Assembly: GCA_020629515.1 (NCBI GenBank)
Contig: JAHDDE010000004.1
Location: 1 to 64,000, forward strand
DNA from: Saprospiraceae bacterium
GTDB lineage: Bacteria > Bacteroidota > Bacteroidia > Chitinophagales > Saprospiraceae
Direction: 5' to 3'
DNA: 64,000 bases
Positions 9,364 through 18,072 of this stretch are shown one piece after another. Position 1 is the first letter of the stretch. Every line of letters begins with the position of its first letter. Both the position numbers and the translations under genes were made by a program. The notes under the pieces are model-generated. The model worked only from the letters and a program-made list of their open reading frames with translations. It was not told the origin of the DNA and made no database searches.

Positions 9364-9391
9364 AAACCCAACAATACTGTTGGGTTTTTTT
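9364..9391 (+). terminator. Rho-independent terminator
   Basis: AAACCCAACA (9364-9373), loop ATAC, then TGTTGGGTTT (9378-9387), running into a T-tract. It ends the GH26-like transcript. Its T-tract overlaps the TTG at 9393 used by the ORF track for the next gene, which supports the later ATG at 9450. Confidence 0.88.
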
Positions 9392-9449
9392 ATTGTCTAT
9401 ATCTGCTCGTTATTTTTTATTGGCTTTCTTATTTTGTGCATGGAGCATC

Positions 9450-12400
9450 ATGAGAAGAATAAGAGCACTAACATTTATTGCTGGAATAGTATTGGGGTAT
9501 ACTTTTCAGATCAACTGTCAAGAAATAATTCAAGAATGGACTTTTGAATTTACCGATGACGAGTTGGATAGATGGTTGCCTACAGTAGAAAATGATATTG
9601 ATAATCCCGGTTTTTTTGGATTAAGAAATGGCAGCTTCGAGATTAATGATATGGAAGGCCAAGAATGTGGTAGTAGCAATACAGGGAATAATGGTAACAG
9701 AGGTATATTATTTTCAGGAATTGTGAGAGGAGGATATTGTGATGTATCAATCTCTTTTGAAACTCATATCTCTGATGCACCATTTGAACAATGCTTGAGT
9801 CCAGGAACCAATAGTCCTATAGGTTGTACGGATTTTATAGGATTAACACCTGGAGGAGATGGTATGACTTTCGAAGTGGTCTACAATGGAAGTTTTGTGA
9901 TGACTGGAGGCTATTGTGGTCCCAATCGAGAAGGAACTTTCAATATCTCAGGTCTTGAAATTAACATTGGTGATTCTTATCAAGTGTTTATCACAGGAGG
10001 GACACAAAGTCCTGAAGAGTCCTACTTTATTGATAGAATTCTTGTGAAGGGATTTCCTAAATCAGTTGTTCCTCCAGAAATTGTAGCTAATAGCGATAGT
10101 TACTGCGACCAGGAGGGAGCTTTGTTTCTGAATGAGATAAGTGGAGGCGTCAGTTATACTTGGTATAAAGATGGAGTGATGCTTTCTGAGACATCAGATA
10201 CTTATATAAAGACCCCTGTAACGGTAGCTGATGCCGGTTTGTATGAAGTGGACTTTGTGGATAGCAATGGGTGCCATTATCAGGCCGAATTAATGGTACA
10301 TGTAGAGGACTGTAGTGTTGACTCGATTATATTTAACTTGGATTCTGTTTTTTGTTCTGGAGATCTCCTGATTCTGCCATCCATATCTGATAACGGAATC
10401 ACTGGAACTTGGAATTCAAATTCTCCAGATAATATTTTATCTGAAGCAGGGGCTAATAGTTTGCTGTTTAGTTCAACTGATGGAGCCGCCTCATATGTGT
10501 ATGATTATGTGGTATTTAAGAGTTATTCAGATACTATTTATCCTGAGATTTGCCCAGGTGATGTTTTCTCTATTCAAGGCATAGATTTGAGTTATGAAGG
10601 TATGAATAGTACCACCATAGCTGATCAGTCACGACAGGGGTGTGACAGTATCACTTTTGTTGAAATAATGCCGTTGGATGCCTCGAGGTATATATTAAGA
10701 GATACTCTTTGTGAAGGTGGTGAGCTCCTAATAAATGGACAGATTTTAAATATTGATAACCCTGAATACCTTGATACATTAGTGAATGGCTTAGGATGTG
10801 ATAGTATCATCGATGTGGTACTTCATTTTAATACTTCGCAAGTCTCGATTTACGACCCTATCATTTGTGCCAATGATTTTGTAATAGTCAATAATAATAA
10901 ATATGATATGTCAAGGCCGTCAGGCACAGAAATATTTGTGGATGGTCAGGGCTGTGACAGTATAGTAGATGTCGATATTAGCTTTATCATAACTGATACG
11001 ACATGGATTACTTCTCCAATTTGTAATGATGAAGTGGTGCTGGTGAACGGCATTGGATATGGAAAAGATATGCTTAGCGGAATAGAAAGTATAGTGGGGA
11101 CTGATGGCTGTGATAGTGTGGTGGTCATTGAGCTCTCTTTGGGTCAAAGTGATACTATTTTAATAGATGCAATCATATGTACTTCCGATAATCTTCAGGT
11201 AGGTGACGGTATATATGATATCAACAACCCAAAAGGGATAGAGAGGATGCTGGATCAAAATGGTTGTGATAGTTTGGTTCAGGTAGATCTTAGATTTTTC
11301 GAAAGCGATACGGTTATTATTTCAGATATGCGTTGTGCTAATGATGGATATGAAATAATAGTTAATGGAGAGATTTATAATGAAGCTCGTCCTAATGGCA
11401 AAGAAATATTAAATGATAGAAATGGATGTGATAGTATTGTAATCATCGATCTGATGTACCTATCGGCTATAACAGGATTAGAATCTTATAACGGATGCCA
11501 AGGAGATGGATATGAAGTTTCAGTCAATGGAATGGTCTATAACGAAAGTCGGCCTACAGGCGAAGAGAGACTGTTCGCTTCGTCCGGTTGCGATAGCCTC
11601 GTCAGTGTAGTGTTAAATTTTGGACAACAATCGTTTGGAAGTATCAATTATGAAGGATGTGCTGATGATGGATATGAGATCGAGGTGAATGGTACTTTAT
11701 ACAATGAAATGAACCCAACAGGATTGGAGCAGATAGAAAGTAGCAATGGTTGTGACAGTATAGTGGAAATTAGTTTGGTATATGCTCCACCAATCTATTT
11801 CGACTTGATTTATGAAGGTTGTGCTTCTGATGGATTTTCTACAGAAGTCAATGGGGAGATGTACGACATAGACAATCCTTCGGGAGTAGAAATTTTGAGG
11901 GCGCGATCTGGCTGTGATAGTATTGTGATGATTGATTTATTTTATTATTTCGCTGATACTACAGAACTTCTTAGGACGGAGTGTACAGCAAGTGGCTATA
12001 CTATAAACGTCAACGGGGTAGCTTATAATCAAGACAACCCAATAGGAACAGAATTTTTAACCAATGTATTGGGATGTGATAGTATTGTAAAAGTCAATCT
12101 TACCTTTAAAGATGAAATCATTACATCTTTAGTTGATACTTTATGTAGTGATGAATCTCGTGTTGTTGATGATCAATTATTTGATATTAATAATAAAGTA
12201 GGACAAGTAACAATGAAGGGGGCTGGAGGATGTGATAGTATTATAGAAGTGAATCTGAAATTTTACCCCAGGGAAGAATTAGACATTTTCGTAGATACCA
12301 TTGATCCAATAGGTCTGTATCAATTGAGTGTTTTTGGGGTTGTAGATACAAGCCAAATTAATTGGGCCTTCGATCCTTCCCTTAGCTGTACGAGTTGTCC

Positions 12401-12803
12401 TGATCCCATAGTGACAGTATCATCGTCGCAGACGTATGAAGTGCGCATACTTGATGAAAATGGATGTGAAATAGAAGAGTCAATTTCCTTTGTAAAAACA
12501 AGTGAGGCCCCATCATTTTATTTACCTAACATAATAAATTTAAATAGCACAACGGGTAATAACATGATTCGTCCTGTTGTCCCAAAGGGAATTAAAGCGG
12601 TATACGATCTGACCATATATGATAGGTGGGGAGGCATAGTGTATGACGCACAACAGATATCAACCGTGCATAATAATTTGGGATGGAGAGGAATGGTTGA
12701 TGGCAAACGTGCTAACTCGGGGACCTATATTTATTTGGTGAAGTTATACTTCAATGGTAGTCGTGATCCGATAACCAGAAGAGGTACAGTGACAATCTAC
12801 TAA
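9450..12803 (+). CDS. Large secreted repeat protein with T9SS type B (gliding-associated) C-terminal domain
   Basis: A 1117-aa exported protein. I use ATG 9450 (MRRIRALTFIAGIVLGY, a clean signal peptide) rather than TTG 9393, which lies in the preceding terminator. Order: signal peptide; a jellyroll-like N-terminal domain (about 25-200); an Ig-like segment (about 205-290, SYTWYKDGVMLSETSD); eleven Cys-containing modules of about 50-65 residues, each ending in GCDS followed by a hydrophobic strand (about 360-935); and a C-terminal CHU_C/gliding-motility-associated sorting domain (DLTIYDRWGGIVYDA ... NSGTYIYLVKL). Type IX secretion and cell-surface attachment are expected. Each module has a second conserved Cys at its start (CANDGYEI, CASDGFST), which could form one disulfide per module. 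Ligand unknown; an adhesin or structural surface role is likely. Confidence 0.85.
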   Translation: MRRIRALTFIAGIVLGYTFQINCQEIIQEWTFEFTDDELDRWLPTVENDIDNPGFFGLRNGSFEINDMEGQECGSSNTGNNGNRGILFSGIVRGGYCDVSISFETHISDAPFEQCLSPGTNSPIGCTDFIGLTPGGDGMTFEVVYNGSFVMTGGYCGPNREGTFNISGLEINIGDSYQVFITGGTQSPEESYFIDRILVKGFPKSVVPPEIVANSDSYCDQEGALFLNEISGGVSYTWYKDGVMLSETSDTYIKTPVTVADAGLYEVDFVDSNGCHYQAELMVHVEDCSVDSIIFNLDSVFCSGDLLILPSISDNGITGTWNSNSPDNILSEAGANSLLFSSTDGAASYVYDYVVFKSYSDTIYPEICPGDVFSIQGIDLSYEGMNSTTIADQSRQGCDSITFVEIMPLDASRYILRDTLCEGGELLINGQILNIDNPEYLDTLVNGLGCDSIIDVVLHFNTSQVSIYDPIICANDFVIVNNNKYDMSRPSGTEIFVDGQGCDSIVDVDISFIITDTTWITSPICNDEVVLVNGIGYGKDMLSGIESIVGTDGCDSVVVIELSLGQSDTILIDAIICTSDNLQVGDGIYDINNPKGIERMLDQNGCDSLVQVDLRFFESDTVIISDMRCANDGYEIIVNGEIYNEARPNGKEILNDRNGCDSIVIIDLMYLSAITGLESYNGCQGDGYEVSVNGMVYNESRPTGEERLFASSGCDSLVSVVLNFGQQSFGSINYEGCADDGYEIEVNGTLYNEMNPTGLEQIESSNGCDSIVEISLVYAPPIYFDLIYEGCASDGFSTEVNGEMYDIDNPSGVEILRARSGCDSIVMIDLFYYFADTTELLRTECTASGYTINVNGVAYNQDNPIGTEFLTNVLGCDSIVKVNLTFKDEIITSLVDTLCSDESRVVDDQLFDINNKVGQVTMKGAGGCDSIIEVNLKFYPREELDIFVDTIDPIGLYQLSVFGVVDTSQINWAFDPSLSCTSCPDPIVTVSSSQTYEVRILDENGCEIEESISFVKTSEAPSFYLPNIINLNSTTGNNMIRPVVPKGIKAVYDLTIYDRWGGIVYDAQQISTVHNNLGWRGMVDGKRANSGTYIYLVKLYFNGSRDPITRRGTVTIY
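10530..12260 (+). repeat. Eleven tandem Cys modules (GCDS repeats) within the secreted protein
   Basis: By eye, GCDSI/GCDSL/GCDSV occurs 11 times at a spacing of about 50-65 residues. Each module reads roughly C-x(2-4)-G-x-x-x-x-V-N-G-x-x-Y-[ND]-x-x-x-P-x-G-x-E ... [NS]-G-C-D-S-[IVL]. Modules in the middle are the most alike (VNGEIYNEARPNG, VNGMVYNESRPTG, VNGTLYNEMNPTG). The DNA copies differ at many positions, so this is not recent slippage. Confidence 0.85.
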
Positions 12804-12902
12804 TGAGCCATACATGATGTGACGCTACCAACTCAAAATAAAGCCTCCTTCAGTCTTTATAATTCTGAAACTGGTCCCTCCTTTATTGATTGGCTTTGAG
12901 GA

Positions 12903-12932
12903 AAAAGAGGCACATTATTATAGGCCTCTTTT
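12903..12932. terminator. Bidirectional terminator between convergent genes
   Basis: AAAAGAGGC (12903-12911) pairs with GCCTCTTTT (12924-12932) around a 12-nt loop. T-tracts occur in both readings. It separates the rightward repeat-protein gene from the leftward FMN-reductase gene and can serve both. Confidence 0.78.
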
Positions 12933-12947
12933 GGTGACTCTATATAT

Positions 12948-13469
12948 CTATAGTGCTAATTTAAGCAAGTCGATACTGCCTAATAGTCGATCTCGCTCTG
13001 TTCCCACAATTTGATCTTTTTCGTAGTTATCAAAGTATGATGGCAGACTATAGCTTCCTACTACTTTGGCCCCTTGATAGGGCAATGCATTAGCCAAGTA
13101 CTTCAGATTGTTTGCGCCACCACCTTTACCAGGAGAAGTACTCAGTAATAGCAAAGGCTTTTCAGCAAAAACTTTAGAACCACGACGACTTAACCAATCC
13201 AAAATATTCTTCAAGAATGCGGGGGTGCCACCATTATGTTCGGGAGATGCTAGGATGAATCCATCATACTTATCAATCATTGAGATTAGTTCCTTGATAA
13301 GGTCAGGCGTTCCATCTGGGTCCATATCAATTGAGTAGATAGGGATATCCCATTTTCTGATATCTAATACCTCTATTTGATCTGGAGCTGTTGATTTAAC
13401 ATAATCTAAAAGTTTATAATGTATTGATTGTGAGTGATTGCTTCCCGCAAAGGCTAATATTTTCTTCAT
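12948..13469 (-). CDS. NADPH-dependent FMN reductase family protein
   Basis: Flavodoxin-fold oxidoreductase of 173 aa (azoreductase/chromate-reductase-like). The phosphate loop follows the first strand (FAGSNHSQSIHYKLL), and the family motif LASPEHNGGTPAFLKNILDW (usually PEYNGSxPGxLKN) contacts the flavin. It would use NAD(P)H to reduce FMN or quinone-type substrates in the cytosol. It starts 4 bp after the pirin gene stop and is probably co-transcribed with it; pirin-like dioxygenases and FMN reductases often occur together in electrophile or quinone stress sets. A bidirectional terminator follows. Confidence 0.88.
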   Translation of the reverse strand: MKKILAFAGSNHSQSIHYKLLDYVKSTAPDQIEVLDIRKWDIPIYSIDMDPDGTPDLIKELISMIDKYDGFILASPEHNGGTPAFLKNILDWLSRRGSKVFAEKPLLLLSTSPGKGGGANNLKYLANALPYQGAKVVGSYSLPSYFDNYEKDQIVGTERDRLLGSIDLLKLAL

Positions 13470-13473
13470 AATT

Positions 13474-14352
13474 TTAATTTATGTTCATTGGTATATCCAT
13501 TAATAATATTCTACTGTTCTTCTCTGCTTTTATTTTTAATTGTTCGGTATCCCAAATACCGAATCCATCTCTTTTTTCTAATGCCTGACCATTTATTTCG
13601 GCAGAACCATCTATGACAAATGCATAGACACCATTATCGGGCTTTTTTATGTTGTAAGTAGCATTGGTCTGCTGATTGAATCGACCGAGGTAAAACCAAG
13701 CATCTTGATGAATCCATACACCTTGATCATCTGCGTCGGGGGATAACACTTGATAAAACTCGTTTTCTTTTTCTATATCTCTGATAGATATTTGATCATA
13801 TCTTGGAGAGACATCTCGTTTGTTAGGGAATAACCAGATTTGTAACAATTTAACTGGTTGGTCACTGTTGGCGTTAAATTCACTATGTCTGATACCAGTT
13901 CCTGCACTCATCACTTGGACATCTCCATGCTGTATGATTTCACCATTTCCCATGCTGTCTTCATGTTTCAATGCTCCTTCAAGAGGAATTGTGATAATCT
14001 CCATATTATCATGAGGGTGTGTTCCGAATCCCTTAGACCCTGCAATTTGATCATCATTTAATACACGCAATACTCCAAAATTCATACGTTGTGGATTGTA
14101 ATAGCTCGCGAAGCTAAAAGAGTGATTCACTTTTAACCATCCATGATCAGCGGAACCTCGTGTGTTCGCCTTGTGCAATACTGTGTTCATAGTAATTAAG
14201 TCTTTTTTGTTAGGTAAATGATTAAATCCAAGATCGTCTTGACTTAAAGCTGTTGTAGATTTTGTCGAGCTCTTGTCCATATTATTGTTGCTATGAACAC
14301 CAGCCATCAATCCAGCAAACAGTGTTTTTTTAATAAAGTTTTTACGATTCAT
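13474..14352 (-). CDS. Pirin family protein with N-terminal export-like extension
   Basis: Bicupin of the pirin family (292 aa from ATG 14352). The core begins around residue 53 (MNTVLHKANTRGSADHGW). The family signature is FGTHPHDNMEIITIPLEG, followed by GDVQVMSAGTGIRHSEFN, with the His-His-Glu-His metal set of the N-terminal cupin. Ordinary pirins begin at the core. Here about 50 residues precede it: MNRKNFIKKTLFAGLMAG looks like a degenerate Tat or Sec signal (R-K-x-F-I-K-K, only one Arg), followed by a polar linker. The track start at 14409 (MVAQTYHLC) is unlikely. It could act as a quercetinase-like dioxygenase or redox sensor. Export is inferred and unusual for this family. Confidence 0.87.
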   Translation of the reverse strand: MNRKNFIKKTLFAGLMAGVHSNNNMDKSSTKSTTALSQDDLGFNHLPNKKDLITMNTVLHKANTRGSADHGWLKVNHSFSFASYYNPQRMNFGVLRVLNDDQIAGSKGFGTHPHDNMEIITIPLEGALKHEDSMGNGEIIQHGDVQVMSAGTGIRHSEFNANSDQPVKLLQIWLFPNKRDVSPRYDQISIRDIEKENEFYQVLSPDADDQGVWIHQDAWFYLGRFNQQTNATYNIKKPDNGVYAFVIDGSAEINGQALEKRDGFGIWDTEQLKIKAEKNSRILLMDIPMNIN

Positions 14353-14446
14353 TGTGATTCTTATCTTCTCCTTAAGAATACTACAAAGGTGATAGGTTTG
14401 AGCCACCAAAAAAATAAGGTAGATTAATAAAGTTGATTAAACTATG

Positions 14447-15043
14447 TTAACTTTTAGCATCAGAATGAATCTGTTTTCTTAATGAACTCAAGAATTCTTT
14501 GGTGATTCCTAAGTAGGATGCTATCATATACTGAGGCACCCGATTGGCGATATCTGGATAGGTCCCGATAAAGGAGAGATATCTTTCTTTCGCCGATTGT
14601 GCATGATTGTTGACTATCCGTTTAGACATATTGGCGTAGGCTTTCTGTATGATAAGTCTGAAATACCGTTCTAATTTGGGTGCAAGTATGAATAACTCCT
14701 CCATCTTATCTCTTGAAATTTGAATAACCTCTGTAGGTTCAAGACACTGAATGTTGAATTCTGCTGGAGTCTGTGTAGTATAACTACAGATATCATTTAT
14801 CCACCAATCTTCTATTCCAAAAGCCACAATATGCTCATTCCCTTTATCATCCAGATAAAATGATCTGACTTTGCCTGAAACGATGAAAGTTTCATTTCTA
14901 CTGACATCTCCTTCTTGCACGATGTATTGACCCTTTAAGTAGCTGCGTAGATTGAGATGAGGGATGATAGCCTGCTGCTCATCTTCTGTCAAAATAATTC
15001 GACGGTTAATATGATTTATAAGTTTTAGAAAGGATGAGTTCAC
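14447..15043 (-). CDS. Crp/Fnr-family transcriptional regulator
   Basis: A 198-aa regulator with an N-terminal cNMP-binding-like beta-roll (about 25-125, QYIVQEGDVSRNETFIVSGKVRSFY) and a C-terminal winged helix (RVPQYMIASYLGITKEFLSSLRKQI). It starts at GTG (15043), and that GTGA overlaps the stop of the upstream lipoprotein gene by 4 nt; no nearby in-frame ATG competes. The downstream pirin gene begins 94 bp later. It is related in layout to the regulator at 7.1 kb. The cNMP pocket is not obviously intact, so cAMP binding should not be assumed. Confidence 0.85.
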   Translation of the reverse strand: MNSSFLKLINHINRRIILTEDEQQAIIPHLNLRSYLKGQYIVQEGDVSRNETFIVSGKVRSFYLDDKGNEHIVAFGIEDWWINDICSYTTQTPAEFNIQCLEPTEVIQISRDKMEELFILAPKLERYFRLIIQKAYANMSKRIVNNHAQSAKERYLSFIGTYPDIANRVPQYMIASYLGITKEFLSSLRKQIHSDAKS

Positions 15044-15819
15044 TCTATTGGATATAAGTTGAAGTTTTGATCATCCAAATAGGAAATTCTATTAGGGATG
15101 GTATTGAGTATATTGTTTTTAAGTGTTTCATCAATTCTATCTGACCTATATTTTATAGCCAAATAAAGCAAGAAGGTTTCTGCCAGATCTTCTCTTACCG
15201 GGTTCTCGAATGCATAATCAGAAATGAAATTATTATCTGCTATCTGTGCCAATTGCCAGTCAGATTGGGTAGCGTGATAAGAGTCTAATGATGAATGTGT
15301 GGCTTCATGTATCAAGGTTTCGTGTAATATGCCATCTCTTTCATACTCCAAGGCTTGACCGACATGGATCAAAATATTGTTATTGCCGCCACCAAAAGGA
15401 TTGGTTCCTTTATGAATCCATGAAGTTTCAACATCCTTTCGTAGAGCAGTAGGGAGATAGCCAAATGCATAGCTATATTTTTCTGCCTGTATCTGTGCTG
15501 CCTCTATTGTCTCAAATTCTGGATTGACCTGAATTTCGATAGATAGACCATCATCATATTGTGCATTGAATAAGTATGGATTCTCTGTGATCCAATCATT
15601 TACCCTCCTATCAAACATAGTGCGATTTGATTGACCTACATAGGCGATTGTGTCGAAGGTATTAGGATCAGATGCTATAATTATATCGGGGTCAACAAAA
15701 ATTGTCCCACTATAAGGGGGAGAAATATCTACTGGATTCATACTATCTCGAACGTCTGAATCACAACCTGCCAGACATAAAGTCAATAGAATAAGAATGC
15801 AGTAATGAAATTTTAACAT
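15040..15819 (-). CDS. Putative zinc-peptidase lipoprotein (HEATH motif)
   Basis: A 259-aa lipoprotein (start ATG 15819, MLKFHYCILI; lipobox LAGC at about residue 19). The 45 extra track residues overlap the end of the GH109-like gene. The mature part contains LIHEATHSSLD, an HExxH zinc site, followed about 35 residues later by REDLAETFLLYLAIKYR, whose Glu is a plausible third ligand, as in gluzincin-type peptidases. I do not recognise a named family. It lies 14 bp after the GH109-like gene and overlaps the Crp gene by 4 nt, so all three are in one operon. A role as a surface or periplasmic peptidase is inferred from the motif alone. Confidence 0.68.
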   Translation of the reverse strand: MLKFHYCILILLTLCLAGCDSDVRDSMNPVDISPPYSGTIFVDPDIIIASDPNTFDTIAYVGQSNRTMFDRRVNDWITENPYLFNAQYDDGLSIEIQVNPEFETIEAAQIQAEKYSYAFGYLPTALRKDVETSWIHKGTNPFGGGNNNILIHVGQALEYERDGILHETLIHEATHSSLDSYHATQSDWQLAQIADNNFISDYAFENPVREDLAETFLLYLAIKYRSDRIDETLKNNILNTIPNRISYLDDQNFNLYPIE

Positions 15820-15833
15820 AGTAAGTATCAGTA

Positions 15834-17234
15834 TTACGAAATTATATTGAGTGGATCTGTAGAAGTCCATCTGCCTCTTGTAAAATCTGGAAAGTCTTGT
15901 GGCATCCCATCTTGAGCTACAGACAATTCGCTTAGAGGGGTCACGGCACTCCAAAAGCAGCCTTCATACACATTTTGATCTAAAGGAAGCCCATTTTTAA
16001 GGCATTCTACTATTCTATAAATCATAATACCATCCATGCCTCCGTGACCACTATTTTTAGTCGCATCATTTAATCGCTTATATAATGGATGATCATATAC
16101 CTCATATAGTGCTTCTAAATGTTCTCCTTGGACCCATCTATGGTGGTCTTTGGTGATTTCTTTAAACCCACCCTCAAGGGCTACTCTTGTAGGGAATCCC
16201 GCCAAAGTTCCTTTAGTACCTTGTATTAAATTAAGACGAGAGTAAGGTCGAGGACTGGTCTCGTCCCATTGTATCATGATTGTACGTCCTAATGTGGTCT
16301 TCACAAGAGAAGTATTGATATCTCCCCCTTTGAAGTCAAGTTGATTCCACTTATGAGTAGACTCATAATGGCTCGATGCATATTTCTGTCTTCCTTTAGC
16401 AGGTGACGAGAAGGATACCAACTTTTTAAAATTATCTTCGCCTCGACTCAGATTCATATATTGTGCTACTGGCCCTAAGCCGTGAGTAGGGTATAGGTTA
16501 CCATTTCTATGTGCATAATGTGGCGTTCTCCATGATCCAGTTCCTCTATCTTGTTCTTCCATCTGCCACCTTAACTCATGTATGTATGATGCTTCACCAT
16601 GGAGCAATTCTCCGATTACACCTTGTCTGCACATATTCAAGTACATCAATTCGTCCCGCCCATAATTGACATTTTCCATCATCATACAATGTCGCTGAGT
16701 CTCTTCGCTCGTATTGACAATGTCCCACATCTCTGCTATGGTCAGAGCCATTGGTACTTCTACAAAAGCATGTGCCCCTGCCTTCATGGCACCAATAGCC
16801 ATGGGAGCATGATTGGCCCAATTAGTTGAAATGAATACCGCATCAGGTTTCATCTCTTGGAGCATCTTTTTCCAGCTATTTTCGTCGCCATGATATCTTG
16901 TGATCTTTTGGTGTTGCCCAGATGCCGAGCCAAGGTCTTTACAGCTATCAGCAGTTTTTTTGGTGAGATCCTCATAAAGATCACATACTGCGACAATTTC
17001 CGTACCTGGTAGAGTAGATAATTGTTTAGCATGTCCACTTCCTCTATATCCAACTCCTAACATGGCTATCTTAATAGTTTTTAAGGGTGCCGCACTATAT
17101 CCTCCCATATAGACACCTTGAGATTCTGGTATCGCTTTTTGAGTGCTGCAACTGCCCATGGATCCAACTGTTACCATAGCAGCACCTGTAATAGAGCTCT
17201 GTTTGATGAATTTTCTTCGGTCTATAATATTCAT
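15834..17234 (-). CDS. GH109-like Gfo/Idh/MocA oxidoreductase with Tat signal
   Basis: NAD-dependent glycosidase/oxidoreductase of 466 aa. MNIIDRRKFIKQSSITGAA is a twin-arginine signal (start ATG 17234). A Rossmann domain follows (KIAMLGVGYRGSGHAKQL). The middle carries features of GH109 alpha-N-acetylgalactosaminidases: ENVNYGRDELMYLNM, RQGVIGELLHGEASYIHELR and RNGNLYPTHGLGPVAQY. GH109 enzymes hydrolyse by a transient oxidation at C3 using tightly bound NAD+, and the Tat route fits export with the cofactor already bound. The gene follows an alpha/beta hydrolase gene by 62 bp and precedes the zincin lipoprotein. The substrate may be GalNAc-containing glycans; other GH109-fold specificities are possible. 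Confidence 0.86.
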   Translation of the reverse strand: MNIIDRRKFIKQSSITGAAMVTVGSMGSCSTQKAIPESQGVYMGGYSAAPLKTIKIAMLGVGYRGSGHAKQLSTLPGTEIVAVCDLYEDLTKKTADSCKDLGSASGQHQKITRYHGDENSWKKMLQEMKPDAVFISTNWANHAPMAIGAMKAGAHAFVEVPMALTIAEMWDIVNTSEETQRHCMMMENVNYGRDELMYLNMCRQGVIGELLHGEASYIHELRWQMEEQDRGTGSWRTPHYAHRNGNLYPTHGLGPVAQYMNLSRGEDNFKKLVSFSSPAKGRQKYASSHYESTHKWNQLDFKGGDINTSLVKTTLGRTIMIQWDETSPRPYSRLNLIQGTKGTLAGFPTRVALEGGFKEITKDHHRWVQGEHLEALYEVYDHPLYKRLNDATKNSGHGGMDGIMIYRIVECLKNGLPLDQNVYEGCFWSAVTPLSELSVAQDGMPQDFPDFTRGRWTSTDPLNIIS

Positions 17235-17296
17235 AATGTATGATTGCGTGTACAACCATCAATGTATATAATTCTCAAGAATCTAAAGAAATTAAA

Positions 17297-18070
17297 CTAT
17301 TGAATATGAGATTTAACTTTTGGATGGAATATAGAACCCCTATGTCCCGCCCCATCAAGAGTGATCAACTTAATGTCATTACTGATTTTCTTTAGTTCCA
17401 ATGAACAGTTGTATGGTATGAGCTCATCATTTGGAGCATGATAGAGGGTTATAGGGCATCTTGTCGCTTGGAGGTGGCTATAGTTGTCTAAGGTATATTT
17501 CAATAAAAAATCTGGCAGGAAAAATGCGAAAAGATTTTTCATATAAGTCATACTGATATATGGGGCAACGAGATGTAATGATTTAGGATGGTTATGTGCA
17601 GCAATGTAGCTTGCCATACCTGATCCTAAAGAATATCCTAGCAATATTATGTTGCTCTCTCCATAATCTTTACTGAGGTAGTCATATACTTTTTGTATGT
17701 CTTGATAAAGTTGTTCTTGAGACTGAATAGCACCATCACTTTTACCATAACCTCTATAATCTGGCATAAGGAGATCATACCCCAAATTCACATAGATCTG
17801 TGCTTGTCTGAGGCACCTTCTGTTGCTACCACGATTGCCATGGAGGTAGAGTATCACACCTTTATCATTAGGTTGATCAATGAAAATACTGTTTAGATAA
17901 ATTTCAGGGTCAACCTGTATCTCGACCTCTGTACCTTGACGAAATCGATATTCTTCTTCTAATTTGTCAGGATTGAAAATGAATTTTTCTTGAAAAATAT
18001 AAGTGACTGCACAAGTCAATAGATAAGCGCTTGCCAAGAATATTACTAGATATTTAAACAGCTTCTGCAT
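17297..18070 (-). CDS. Alpha/beta hydrolase, BEM46/YfhR-like, membrane-anchored
   Basis: Serine hydrolase of 257 aa with an N-terminal hydrophobic helix (LVIFLASAYLLTCAVTYIF) and then the alpha/beta-hydrolase core. The oxyanion region is LYLHGNRGSNRR, the nucleophile elbow LLGYSLGSG (Ser), the acid HAPNDELIPY (Asp) and the His GAGHRGS. This layout matches the YfhR/BEM46 group of unknown physiological substrate. It begins 2 bp after the aminotransferase stop and is in the same transcript. Confidence 0.87.
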   Translation of the reverse strand: MQKLFKYLVIFLASAYLLTCAVTYIFQEKFIFNPDKLEEEYRFRQGTEVEIQVDPEIYLNSIFIDQPNDKGVILYLHGNRGSNRRCLRQAQIYVNLGYDLLMPDYRGYGKSDGAIQSQEQLYQDIQKVYDYLSKDYGESNIILLGYSLGSGMASYIAAHNHPKSLHLVAPYISMTYMKNLFAFFLPDFLLKYTLDNYSHLQATRCPITLYHAPNDELIPYNCSLELKKISNDIKLITLDGAGHRGSIFHPKVKSHIQ

Positions 18071-18072
18071 TT

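Noticed and set aside
9393-9449. TTG start at 9393 for the repeat protein
   Set aside because: It lies in the T-tract of the upstream terminator and would place a second hydrophobic segment before the real signal peptide.
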